Below, in pieces: positions 1 through 6,995 of a DNA stretch of 27,060 nt. Origin of the DNA: CAZGZD01 sp964401915 (GTDB taxonomy: Bacteria > Patescibacteriota > Microgenomatia > UBA1406 > GWC2-37-13); assembly GCA_964401915.1 (NCBI GenBank), contig CAYOAI010000014.1, forward strand, positions 1 through 27,060, in the 5' to 3' direction. The notes under the pieces were generated by a model. The model saw nothing but the letters and a program-made list of their open reading frames with translations. It searched no databases and was not told the origin of the DNA. Each line of letters starts with the position of its first letter. Position 1 is the first letter of the stretch. Both the position numbers and the translations under genes were made by a program.

Positions 1-62
1 AACTTTGTGAAGGATACGAGTTGTGTGTTATATGGGGCGTGTTTTTGATACAATGATTGTTG

Positions 63-1742
63 ATGGACACATACAAACTTCGATTAGTGCCACTTGGTGG
101 AGTCGTGGGAGTCACCAAGAACATGTATCTGTATGAGCTCTATCGCAACGATGCACTACAAGATATTCTGATTGTGGACTGCGGAATCGGATTCCCAAAA
201 GACAATGAACTTGGAGTCGATTTTGTGATACCAGACGTATCGTATCTTAAAGATAAGGTGGACAAGATCCGAGCAATTCTCCTGACTCACGGGCATGAAG
301 ATCACCACTCGGCACTTCCCTATCACTACGATGCACTTGGTCGCCCTCCAATATATGCGAGTAAACTGACAGCCTACTTTGTCGAGAATAAATTCCGCGA
401 CCGAGCCGGACAATCTGTTCGAGTCACTCAGATCGAGTATGATCGCACATATAAATTCGGTGATTTTGAGGCGGATTTTATACATATGACGCACTCGATT
501 CCTGATACGATGCATATGCTTATAAAAACTCCGATTGGGACTTTTTATCATGGAGCTGACTTTAAGATAGATCTTAATCCGCCATATGATAGTCCGCCAG
601 ATTTTTATAAGATCACCAAAGCCGGGCGAGATGGAATCTTATGTCTGCTCTCAGACTGCCTGGGTGCTGAGCGTGCAGGGTACACTTTATCTGAAAGTAT
701 TGTAGGGCAGACATTTGAAGATGAGATGCGCAAAAGCCGCGGCGCATTCATCATGACGTCATTTTCATCCAATATATCCCGTATTCGCCAATGTATGGAT
801 GCGGCTGTCAAATTCCAGCGAAAGATCGTATTTATGGGGCGTTCGATGAAGGAGAATACTGAGATCGCAACTAAAATCGGCTATCTTCCTTATGCGCATG
901 ATTTGATAGTGCGAGAGGAGAAGATGTCGCGGATTCCTCCCAAGAACTTATGCCTTATTGTTGCTGGATCTCAAGGTCAGTACACCTCCGCCCTCTCAAA
1001 GATTGCGCTCAAGCAAAACAGATTTTTTAAGATAAAGCCGGGAGATAAGGTGGTATTCTCCTCAGATCCAGTGCCTGGCAACGAAGACTCGGTATATGAT
1101 CTTATAGAGACGCTTACTATACAAGGAGCTGATGTGATCTATTCAGATATCCAGGAGCAGCTGCATGCTTCAGGCCACGGAAATCAGGAGGACCTTAAGC
1201 TGCTTATTCGATTCACAAATCCCAAATACTTTATTCCCATTGGTGGGGACATTCGTCATCAACGCCAGTATCAGCGGCTGGCTGTTGAGCTTGGGTACCA
1301 GGGCGACTCTGTGTTTATGTTGAATGAAGGTGATACGGTATGGTTTACACGCGGCTCTTGCTATCGCGGTGAGAATATCCCGACTCAGACAATCTATGTG
1401 GACGCCCATGGAGTGGGAGACGTGGGGTCTGAGGTCCTCAAGGTGCGACAGACTCTCTCATCGGATGGAATAGTCGTGGTACTTCTTATCCACCGAGCAA
1501 ATGGAGAGCTTGCTGGTCGTCCCAAGATTGTGTCTCGCGGATTTGTGTTTGAGCCACGTGAGCAGAAGCTCATTGAGGCACTTCAGAGCGAGATTGAGCG
1601 GCTTATGAAACCAAAAGGTGGATCTACTCCCCTTATTGAAAATGTAAAAAAACAAATCACAGCCAATGTCGAGAAATTCTTATATGAGAAGAAAGGCCGA
1701 CGCCCCTTGGTGATAGTTGAGAATGTGCTAATTGATATGTAG
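63..1742 (+). CDS. rnj: Ribonuclease J
   Basis: Metallo-beta-lactamase/beta-CASP ribonuclease that processes and degrades RNA in the cytoplasm (5' exonuclease and endonuclease in the family). The zinc motif HGHEDH is at about residues 76-81. The conserved family blocks THSIPD, FHGADFKID-like (YHGADFKID), MTSFSSNISR and SGHGNQEDLK...FIPIGGD follow in the right order. The C-terminus ends in the typical FLYEKKGRRPLV block. Length of about 559 aa is normal. In-frame TTG codons lie at 57 and 60. I chose the ATG at 63 because the conserved N-terminus starts there. There is no SD; a TACAAT box at 49-54 ends 8 nt before the ATG, suggesting a leaderless mRNA. The stop codon forms the first unit of the heptamer repeat that follows. 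Confidence 0.95.
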   Translation: MDTYKLRLVPLGGVVGVTKNMYLYELYRNDALQDILIVDCGIGFPKDNELGVDFVIPDVSYLKDKVDKIRAILLTHGHEDHHSALPYHYDALGRPPIYASKLTAYFVENKFRDRAGQSVRVTQIEYDRTYKFGDFEADFIHMTHSIPDTMHMLIKTPIGTFYHGADFKIDLNPPYDSPPDFYKITKAGRDGILCLLSDCLGAERAGYTLSESIVGQTFEDEMRKSRGAFIMTSFSSNISRIRQCMDAAVKFQRKIVFMGRSMKENTEIATKIGYLPYAHDLIVREEKMSRIPPKNLCLIVAGSQGQYTSALSKIALKQNRFFKIKPGDKVVFSSDPVPGNEDSVYDLIETLTIQGADVIYSDIQEQLHASGHGNQEDLKLLIRFTNPKYFIPIGGDIRHQRQYQRLAVELGYQGDSVFMLNEGDTVWFTRGSCYRGENIPTQTIYVDAHGVGDVGSEVLKVRQTLSSDGIVVVLLIHRANGELAGRPKIVSRGFVFEPREQKLIEALQSEIERLMKPKGGSTPLIENVKKQITANVEKFLYEKKGRRPLVIVENVLIDM

Positions 1743-1818
1743 TGCGTAGTGTGTATCATGTAGTATGTAGAAAGCGGGAAAGGGCATTTTCTCTACTTAC
1801 TACGTACTACTTTCTACT
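1740..1818. repeat. Inverted degenerate heptamer repeat
   Basis: The left arm (1740-1774) is five tandem 7-nt units: TAGTGCG, TAGTGTG, TATCATG, TAGTATG, TAGAAAG. The right arm (1793-1817) holds the same unit type in reverse complement (TAGAAAG, TAGTACG, TAGTAAG when read on the minus strand). The two arms can fold into an imperfect hairpin around about 18 nt. It fills the whole gap between rnj and recR. No T-run follows, so it is not a classical terminator. Confidence 0.8.
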
Positions 1819-1838
1819 TGTTGTAAAATAAATTTATT

Positions 1839-2459
1839 ATGAGTGACTTGCCGACAGATCTTAAGCAGATATCTTTATTTCTTCAAAGGCTTCCCGGAAT
1901 TGGAGAAAAGACTGCGCGTCGTCTGGCTTTCTACTTTCTTCGTATGCCGGCTGAAGATCTCTCGCAGTTCTCCGTGCATGTTGCGGATCTTAAGAGTAAG
2001 ACCAAGCTTTGCACAGTCTGCCTGAATCTGACCGAGGTAGATATGTGTTTCGTATGTGAAGACGAGGCGCGAGATGCTCAGCAGATTACAGTCGTTGAGG
2101 ATGTGCTTGATCTTCTGTCTTTTGAGACAGGGGGGATATATAAAGGAGTGTATCATGTGCTGCATGGTAAGATTGATCCACTCAACCACGTGGGACCCGA
2201 TGACATACAAGTTGAGAAGCTTATGGCCCGAGTTGCCAATGGATCAAAGATTGAGGAAGTAGTCCTTGCCACAAACTTCGATATGGAGGGTGAGGCTACT
2301 GCAATGTATATTCGCAACAAGCTCAATGAGCTCAAAAATAAAGAAGGTAAAGAATTCAAAGTTACACGACTTGCATACGGCCTGCCAATTGGGGCTGATC
2401 TTGAGTATGCAGACTACATGACCCTCAAGCGCTCCCTTGAAGGCCGCAATGAGTATTAA
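1839..2459 (+). CDS. recR: Recombination protein RecR
   Basis: DNA-binding clamp-like protein of the RecFOR recombinational repair pathway. It has an N-terminal helix-hairpin-helix (LPGIGEKTARRLA, residues 18-30) and a C4 zinc finger with Cys58, 61, 70 and 73. A Toprim domain starts at ITVVED, and LATNFDMEGEATA and LPIGADLEYAD are the usual C-terminal signatures. At 206 aa it is full length. It starts at an ATG with a TAAAAT box (1824-1829, extended by TG) 9 nt upstream and no SD, so it may be leaderless. In many bacteria recR sits next to dnaX-ybaB; here that pair is about 2 kb away on the opposite strand. Its stop overlaps the stop of the convergent gene by a few bases. Confidence 0.96.
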   Translation: MSDLPTDLKQISLFLQRLPGIGEKTARRLAFYFLRMPAEDLSQFSVHVADLKSKTKLCTVCLNLTEVDMCFVCEDEARDAQQITVVEDVLDLLSFETGGIYKGVYHVLHGKIDPLNHVGPDDIQVEKLMARVANGSKIEEVVLATNFDMEGEATAMYIRNKLNELKNKEGKEFKVTRLAYGLPIGADLEYADYMTLKRSLEGRNEY

Positions 2460-2950
2460 AAAGAAAACGCACGAGCCGCTTCTACAGCATGGCTCATAGC
2501 AACCATAGTCGAATGAGCTATATCTCCAACAGGATCAGCAATATATGGTCCAACTATGAGTGGTACTCCAGGTCGATCAGTGAAAATAAGCTGAACCCCC
2601 TTTTTAAGTAATTCAGATTCATGTTCCGGCCAGCGACTACCAAGGCATTTTGATGAAGTTATACCCGGCAGAGTACTGTCGAGATTATTCATAAATGTAG
2701 GCTCAGGATCTATGGCGACAACTGTTGTGCGCAGACCTTTGGTTAAATTAGCTAATCTGCGAAAACCCTCATCAATTGTTTCAGTCGTAACTAATTCTGG
2801 CCTCATGGCTCGAACTCCAACTATAAGTGCATCTCCACGACTTTTAGTCTCTGAAATACGCCTAAAAAGATCAATTGGTCTGTGGGTGTGAAATCCCGAT
2901 GATCCTTCTTCGTTTCCCCCACCTCTTCCGCTTTCCTTGTGTTCTGTCAT
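2456..2950 (-). CDS. Unknown 164-aa protein
   Basis: I do not recognise the family. The first 20 residues are hydrophilic and glycine-rich (GRGGGNEEG). The rest looks like a globular alpha/beta domain with short hydrophobic strands (GDALIVGVRAM, TTVVAIDPEPT, VQLIFTDRPGVPLIVGPYI) and one cysteine, in SSKCLG. It has no signal peptide or membrane segment. A strand ending in D followed by a loop might suggest a Rossmann-like fold, but that is a guess. It lies downstream of the cysteine-rich micro-ORF and its terminator, with only 24 nt between the T-run and its ATG, so readthrough of that terminator could control it. No SD is visible. It converges on recR. Confidence 0.7.
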   Translation of the reverse strand: MTEHKESGRGGGNEEGSSGFHTHRPIDLFRRISETKSRGDALIVGVRAMRPELVTTETIDEGFRRLANLTKGLRTTVVAIDPEPTFMNNLDSTLPGITSSKCLGSRWPEHESELLKKGVQLIFTDRPGVPLIVGPYIADPVGDIAHSTMVAMSHAVEAARAFSF

Positions 2951-2974
2951 AATTTTGTTAAATAAATTTGCAAT

Positions 2975-2997
2975 AAAAAAGACCCCGCTTGGGGGCC
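2975..2997 (-). terminator. Intrinsic terminator after the Cys-rich ORF
   Basis: On the minus strand, GGCCCC (2997-2992) and GGGGTC (2986-2981) form a 6-bp stem with a five-base loop, followed by six T (2980-2975). The 5' side (GGCCCCC, 2997-2991) is also an exact complement of GGGGGCC at 3040-3034 inside the upstream micro-ORF, so an alternative structure that blocks the terminator is possible. Confidence 0.85.
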
Positions 2998-3019
2998 TTG
3001 GGTGAAAAATTAGGTTAGT

Positions 3020-3097
3020 CTAACAGGTACATTGGCCCCCGCAGTCGAATGAGGCGCAGCAGCGCATGGAAGAAACTTGGTATTTTTGGATTTTCAT
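3020..3097 (-). CDS. Cysteine-rich 25-aa micro-ORF (possible leader peptide)
   Basis: Read directly from the sequence: ATG at 3097, TAG at 3022-3020, 25 codons. The peptide begins MKIQKYQV and is basic at its start. Its second half carries five cysteines at positions 13, 14, 19, 23 and 25 (CC-x4-C-x3-C-x-C). A near-consensus promoter ends 6 nt before the ATG, predicting a leaderless mRNA, and a strong terminator follows 23 nt after the stop. That makes a compact unit of about 120 nt. It could be a small metal-binding or secreted peptide precursor, or a leader peptide whose Cys codons sense tRNA-Cys charging and control the gene at 2950. A noncoding RNA that happens to contain an ORF is not excluded. 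It matches no family I know. Confidence 0.55.
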   Translation of the reverse strand: MKIQKYQVSSMRCCASFDCGGQCTC

Positions 3098-3103
3098 GAG
3101 TCT

Positions 3104-3133
3104 ATGATACTGGATGGATAATAAGTATGTCAA
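3104..3133 (-). promoter_or_regulatory. Sigma70-type promoter for the Cys-rich ORF
   Basis: On the minus strand, a perfect -35 TTGACA (3133-3128), an 18-nt spacer and the -10 TATCAT (3109-3104). The -10 ends 6 nt before the ATG at 3097, so the expected transcript start is at or next to the start codon. Confidence 0.8.
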
Positions 3134-3152
3134 CTCCGATTTAGTCGGAGTT
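3132..3152. other. Hairpin overlapping the prs stop codon
   Basis: A perfect 8-bp inverted repeat, AACTCCGA (3132-3139) and TCGGAGTT (3145-3152), with a 5-nt loop. It includes bases of the prs stop codon and of the -35 box of the divergently placed micro-ORF promoter. The T-rich run CTTTTTT lies on the plus-strand side, so as a terminator it would work better for plus-strand transcripts than for prs. Confidence 0.6.
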
Positions 3153-4086
3153 AGTCTTTTTTAAACCTGCTTATTTCGTCGGCTATTCTTGGCGCTATTG
3201 TGATCTCTTCAAGCTTATCGAATTTTTGCTCAGGTCGAAGATAAAGACTGTCTGTTGTAAAGAACTTTTCAATAGTTGATTCTTGGATGCGAGATGGAGC
3301 CTTTTCTGAGAAATCGTGATGAGAGATTGCGGCAATGACACGCTTTGCGCCCCTCTGGATGCATAAATCCGCAGCATTTATAAGTGTGCCGGCCGACGTG
3401 ACTATGTCGTCCACGATGATTGCGGTCTTGCCTTCAATATTGCCGTACATGCTGAGCGCACGAGAGGAGTGAGGGCTTTCTAGATTTCGTTTTTTTTCGA
3501 TTACGGTGAGGCCGTGCTCTGCTTTTTCAAAGAAGTAATCTGCAAAGTGACGGGCACGCTCTATACCTCCCTGGTCAGGTGATACCACAGCAACTGTATC
3601 GTCGTTTACATCGTGTCCAACATATTCCTTGACGCGGGTTGCAAGTGAGTCAAATGCTGTCGCATGCTTGAATGGGATTGAGAATACCCCTTCAGTGGCT
3701 TCATCATGTAGGTCAAATGCGTATACTTTGGCAATTCTTAGAGCTTCGAGGAATCTGACGATCACATTGACTGATACACATTCGCCAGGTCTGTGTTGGA
3801 TATTCTGTCTGGCATAGCCAAAATATGGAATCACAGCTATCACTCGCCGCGCTTCTTGGCGGTGAAGTGCATCACAGAAGAAAAAAAGCTCCATGAGGTT
3901 TGTGCCTGAGGGATTAGCTGTTGGCTGGATTACGACGGCAGTCTCTCCTCGTACATCATCTTCAATACGAACCCGCACCTCAGAATTATCAAATCGAACA
4001 ACTTCGGATGAACTTATAGGTAGATCGAGAATTTTGGAGACTTTTTGAGCCAGTGGTAGATTGGCGGTTCCTGAGAAGAGTTTCAT
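3151..4086 (-). CDS. prs: Ribose-phosphate pyrophosphokinase
   Basis: Makes PRPP from ribose 5-phosphate and ATP, feeding purine, pyrimidine, NAD, His and Trp synthesis. The flexible-loop and metal region is DLHDEATEG (DLHxxQIQG in most homologs). The PRPP-binding loop VDDIVTSAGTL is at about residues 221-231. The N-terminal FSGTANLPLAQKV and the YARQ block (FGYARQNI) fit the family. Length is 311 aa, as usual. A TATAAA box ends 7 nt before the ATG and there is no SD, so the mRNA is probably leaderless. A degenerate decamer-phased repeat fills the 70 nt upstream. Confidence 0.95.
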   Translation of the reverse strand: MKLFSGTANLPLAQKVSKILDLPISSSEVVRFDNSEVRVRIEDDVRGETAVVIQPTANPSGTNLMELFFFCDALHRQEARRVIAVIPYFGYARQNIQHRPGECVSVNVIVRFLEALRIAKVYAFDLHDEATEGVFSIPFKHATAFDSLATRVKEYVGHDVNDDTVAVVSPDQGGIERARHFADYFFEKAEHGLTVIEKKRNLESPHSSRALSMYGNIEGKTAIIVDDIVTSAGTLINAADLCIQRGAKRVIAAISHHDFSEKAPSRIQESTIEKFFTTDSLYLRPEQKFDKLEEITIAPRIADEISRFKKD

Positions 4087-4104
4087 AATTAGTTTTATAT
4101 TTAA

Positions 4105-4155
4105 AGTTAGCTAAAACTATTTGCAACTAGTTTTCACGAGTTTCAACTAACTGTG
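4105..4155. repeat. Degenerate ~10-nt phased repeat (ACTAGTT type)
   Basis: Successive 10-nt steps AACTATTTGC, AACTAGTTTT, CACGAGTTTC, AACTAACTGT share an ACTAGTT-like core. The 11-mer AGTTTCAACTA at 4139-4149 recurs in reverse complement at 21912-21922. The repeat lies between ybaB and prs, in the region upstream of prs. Confidence 0.6.
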
Positions 4156-4156
4156 A

Positions 4157-4417
4157 CTATTCTTGCTGTGATGTCTCTATAAGTTTTTTGGCGGCAAGTT
4201 CTTGTGTCTTTTTTACTGCATCATTTATTGCCTCTGCAATTCTATTCTCGATAATACCATCAACAGATATCTCAAGGACTTGTTGATCTCCGCGTACAAT
4301 CACTCGGACGCCATTTTTCTCTACTTCAACCTGCTCTTTTTGAAGCGCTTCTTGCATTGCGCGGGCTTGTTTTTGTAATTGTTGTAGGTCTCCTAATTTG
4401 CCAAGTGGATTAAACAT
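4157..4417 (-). CDS. ybaB: YbaB/EbfC nucleoid-associated protein
   Basis: Small dimeric DNA-binding protein. At 86 aa it is at the short end of the family. A long N-terminal helix (LGDLQQLQKQARAMQEAL) is followed by the strand region VEVEKNGVRVIVRGDQQVLEISVD-like, then a C-terminal helix, matching the family's tweezers fold. It lies 31 nt after dnaX, the classical neighbour. No SD is visible. Confidence 0.92.
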   Translation of the reverse strand: MFNPLGKLGDLQQLQKQARAMQEALQKEQVEVEKNGVRVIVRGDQQVLEISVDGIIENRIAEAINDAVKKTQELAAKKLIETSQQE

Positions 4418-4448
4418 ATTTTTTTTAGATTAATTAATAAATGTATAT

Positions 4449-5498
4449 TTACTTATTATCCTTTTTTCCGTTATAAAAGTCAACAACTGCAATTTCTAAG
4501 GGGAGCGATGGAATAGGACTTATTTTTTGAATCTGATGAGCTTCGTGCAAGAGCTTGATGAGGCCAGAGATCTGCTGAGGTGTAAGGTCTATGTCTTTTT
4601 CTGCTTTTATGACTTTATATTTAGAAAGAAGAAGTACACGGAGCTCTTCAAGTAGGTTGTTGATGAGATTGCCTACATTTCCACCCTGTCCGTCAAAATG
4701 CTCTATCCAGAGCAACGCATCAACAAGGGGCTTGGTTGCTACAATTTCCAGAAGGTCTTGTTTGCCAACAAGCCCGAGGTATTCTTTGGCTCCTTCAACT
4801 GTAAGTTTCTCCTGAGTAGCCAACTCCTCAAGAATTTTGACCCCGTCACGAAATGAATTTTCACTGTGTTCGGCTATGATCTCAGCGACTTTCGGATCAA
4901 GTGAGATCTTCTCTTTCTCGGCCACACGACGCAGCATATCGAGTAAGTCCGCCTGAGTTGCGCGACCAAAATCGATAAGTGTGCAACGAGAGATAATGGT
5001 TGTTGGGACCTTCTCAATATTCGTCGTTGCGAGTATGAAGATGCTTGTTGCCGGCGGCTCCTCAAGTGTCTTGAGGAGTGCGTTGAAGGCATCTGGCGTG
5101 ATCATGTGAGCCTCGTCAATAATAAATACCCTATATCTTGTGCTCATGGGCAAATAATTTGCCTGTTTTATGATATCTCGCACCTCATCAATCCCACGAT
5201 TTGATGCGGCATCCATCTCAATAATGTCTGTTGATGCTCCCCCATCAATGCTTTGACATACGACGCAGGAATTGCAGGGCTCAATAGATTTTGAGGTGGT
5301 TTTTGCAAAAGAATTCTCTAAGCAGTTTATTGCTTTTGCAAATATTCGAGCCGTGGAGGTCTTGCCTGTCCCCTTTTGTCCGACATAGGCCATGGCGTGA
5401 GGAATATTTCCAGACTCAAGGATTGTGGTGATTTGCTCACGAATTTTTTTATTATCGAGCTCAGATAAATCTCGGGGTCTGTATGTAAGATAAAACAC
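4449..5498 (-). CDS. dnaX: DNA polymerase III subunit gamma (short DnaX)
   Basis: AAA+ clamp-loader ATPase of the replicative polymerase. Walker A GQKGTGKT is at residues 40-47 and Walker B IIDEAH at about 126-131. The sensor is ATTN, with an arginine finger in ISRC (Arg171). A zinc module has Cys59, 75, 78 and 81. The protein stops at 349 aa, just past the clamp-loader domain III, so the long tau extension that binds DnaB and the polymerase is missing and only a gamma-like form can be made. The start is GTG (5498-5496). A TACAAT box ends 8 nt upstream and there is no SD. Confidence 0.95.
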   Translation of the reverse strand: MFYLTYRPRDLSELDNKKIREQITTILESGNIPHAMAYVGQKGTGKTSTARIFAKAINCLENSFAKTTSKSIEPCNSCVVCQSIDGGASTDIIEMDAASNRGIDEVRDIIKQANYLPMSTRYRVFIIDEAHMITPDAFNALLKTLEEPPATSIFILATTNIEKVPTTIISRCTLIDFGRATQADLLDMLRRVAEKEKISLDPKVAEIIAEHSENSFRDGVKILEELATQEKLTVEGAKEYLGLVGKQDLLEIVATKPLVDALLWIEHFDGQGGNVGNLINNLLEELRVLLLSKYKVIKAEKDIDLTPQQISGLIKLLHEAHQIQKISPIPSLPLEIAVVDFYNGKKDNK

Positions 5499-5523
5499 AA
5501 ATATATATTGTAAATGATTAAAT

Positions 5524-5886
5524 CTACGCGTCTTTTAAGTGCTTGATGATATTGTCAATTCCATGAAGTGCAAGATCAGATATCATATCATCTACCTTTT
5601 TCCCGCGACGAGCAGCAAGTAGTACGGCCTGTGGATAACAGATAAGCACTTCGCCAAGAAGACGTTTGTCTGCATCCTCCTCATTGTATACGAATGAGAG
5701 CACAGGTAGTGCAACTTGTTCGTTTTTATACGTTGTGGAGATGTCTTTCATCTTCTTTTTACCAACAAGAACTATGTTGATGAACTGAGTTTTTGCGAAT
5801 CCAGATGATTCCAACTTTGCCACAGTACTGCTTTTTAGGCTTTTTCTGTTGATTTTATACCTTGAGGGGCAGATGATTGTGATCAT
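5524..5886 (-). CDS. YbeY-like protein lacking most zinc ligands
   Basis: I start this at the ATG at 5886 (MITIICPSRYKI). The longer ORF reaching 6003 is out-of-frame overlap with rpsU. The 120-aa protein resembles the YbeY rRNA-maturation endoribonuclease: M-x-x-I-S-x-x-Y, then LPVLSF in place of TDVLSF, then LGEVLICYPQAVLLA, then ISDLALHG. In YbeY the last block reads HGxLHLxGYDH and supplies three zinc-binding histidines. Here it reads HGIDNIIKHLKDA and only the first is in place (N and K at the other two positions). The protein is either a catalytically dead homolog or one with altered metal binding. The start codon lies 26 nt inside the end of rpsU, so the two are translationally coupled or at least co-transcribed. 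Confidence 0.72.
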   Translation of the reverse strand: MITIICPSRYKINRKSLKSSTVAKLESSGFAKTQFINIVLVGKKKMKDISTTYKNEQVALPVLSFVYNEEDADKRLLGEVLICYPQAVLLAARRGKKVDDMISDLALHGIDNIIKHLKDA

Positions 5887-5911
5887 AGAATACACGCCAT
5901 GTGTAGATAAT

Positions 5912-6091
5912 CTAATTTTTGTATCGATTTCTTTGTCTCTCTTTTTCGTATTCTTTTCTGACAGTTGATGGCTTTTTATAAAACTGTTTTTTACGGACTT
6001 CATCTACGACATTTTCTTCAATTACACTGCGGCTGAATTTGCGGAACATAGTCTCCTTTGACTCTCCTTTTCTTTTTGATACAACGACCAT
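5912..6091 (-). CDS. rpsU: 30S ribosomal protein S21
   Basis: Read by hand, since a longer out-of-frame ORF hides it. ATG at 6091, TAG at 5914-5912, 59 codons. The protein starts MVVVSKRKGESKE, has the S21 core MFRKFSRSVIEENVVDEVRKK split across residues 15-35, and ends in the basic tail KEYEKERQRNRYKN. S21 binds the 30S platform near the anti-SD and helps mRNA recruitment. It is one of the few genes here with a strong SD (GAGGAGGT) and it overlaps the downstream YbeY-like gene, so the pair forms one unit. Confidence 0.93.
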   Translation of the reverse strand: MVVVSKRKGESKETMFRKFSRSVIEENVVDEVRKKQFYKKPSTVRKEYEKERQRNRYKN

Positions 6092-6100
6092 ATAAATTAC

Positions 6101-6107
6101 ACCTCCT
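6101..6107 (-). promoter_or_regulatory. Strong Shine-Dalgarno of rpsU
   Basis: AGGAGGT on the minus strand, 9 nt before the rpsU ATG. It matches the intact anti-SD in the 16S rRNA at 26302-26312. It stands out because most other genes in the window have no SD. Confidence 0.9.
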
Positions 6108-6152
6108 CAATGTGACAAACTAAAAAAATATTTTGAGCGCGAAAGATACCCA

Positions 6153-6181
6153 ATTGTATTATATTTGAGTAGCTATTGCAA
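6153..6181 (-). promoter_or_regulatory. Promoter for rpsU-ybeY
   Basis: On the minus strand, TTGCAA (6181-6176), a 17-nt spacer and TACAAT (6158-6153), overlapping the end of the upstream DHH gene. It predicts a transcript start near 6146 and a 5' leader of about 55 nt, unlike the leaderless neighbours. Confidence 0.65.
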
Positions 6182-6995
6182 TGATTTGCTTGATCGAGAG
6201 TGCGGATGCGACTGAAAGTGGATTTTTGGCGGATCCATTCAGTAGCATGTGGGTTGATATATGTAAAAACCATGTAGCCTTCGGATCTCGCTTGAGGAGT
6301 ATTTCGTAAAAAGGAGTAAGGTCGAGGTCTGGCTTGGGGAATGTCTTGATTCTGACATGGCCAGATACGGGATCGCGCTTTATGACAAGCTGATATCCCA
6401 TCTTGAGAGCAAGTTTCATAGCTTCTTCGTTGGCTGACTCAATTGCGAGTGATTTGCCCCAGTGGCTTTCAAAGGTGAATCCATGTTTGACTTCTTTCTC
6501 TGCTCGGCATTTGTTGGCAATTACAAGAAGAGCTCCGTCAAGGAGTGAAAAGACAGTCTCACAGACAGCTTGGCTATTTTTGTTAGTTGCGTTAAGACCT
6601 GTGATTAACTGATGTAGACAGAAATCATAATTGTCGGATGTGGGATCCGGAAAATATGCTTCTCCAAAGCTGTCAATTGTCGTGACAAAATCGACTATTC
6701 GTCCAAGTGGAGTGATCGTATATTTATTGATATGGCCTTGTGTGACGAGCCAATCAAAGACTCGTCGAGTGGCAGACTGATTGCGGTCTTTGAGCTGGTG
6801 GTGATCAAATTGACCAAGTCCTGTATCAACGTGCGCAATATCTGGATCTGAATCGACAACTTGCCCGTCAAGTGTGGTACCTGCTGGTACAAAGGCGAGC
6901 TCGGCCTCGCTCCAATCGGGCCTAAAACGCTTGAGTAGCCAAGCTGCGCTTATGGCATCAAGATCTGGTGATAGGTGAGCGACAATTGTCTTCAT
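6159..6995 (-). CDS. DHH-type phosphoesterase-like protein
   Basis: 278 aa. The N-terminal HLSPDLDAISAAWLL resembles the HxxPDxDA motif of DHH phosphoesterases, and VDTGLGQFDHHQ at about residue 78 gives the DHH motif and a metal site. The rest does not match the RecJ, NrnA or MYG1 layouts that I know. C-terminal segments LHISTHMLLNGS and ALSIKQIIAIA are of unknown role. A phosphodiester or polyphosphate hydrolase with two metal ions is likely, but the substrate is unknown. It overlaps the end of proS by 4 nt (ATGA), so it is translated from the proS mRNA. Confidence 0.75.
   Translation of the reverse strand: MKTIVAHLSPDLDAISAAWLLKRFRPDWSEAELAFVPAGTTLDGQVVDSDPDIAHVDTGLGQFDHHQLKDRNQSATRRVFDWLVTQGHINKYTITPLGRIVDFVTTIDSFGEAYFPDPTSDNYDFCLHQLITGLNATNKNSQAVCETVFSLLDGALLVIANKCRAEKEVKHGFTFESHWGKSLAIESANEEAMKLALKMGYQLVIKRDPVSGHVRIKTFPKPDLDLTPFYEILLKRDPKATWFLHISTHMLLNGSAKNPLSVASALSIKQIIAIATQI

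Noticed and set aside
2975..3097. SRP 4.5S RNA or tmRNA in the small transcript before prs
   Set aside because: The length and GGGGGCC/GGCCCCC pairing suggested it, but the SRP core (GGAAGG...AGCAGCC) and tmRNA acceptor/T-loop signatures are missing.
5524..6003. 159-aa version of the YbeY-like ORF
   Set aside because: Its first 39 codons overlap rpsU out of frame; the S21 protein and its SD explain that stretch, and the YbeY homology starts at the ATG at 5886.
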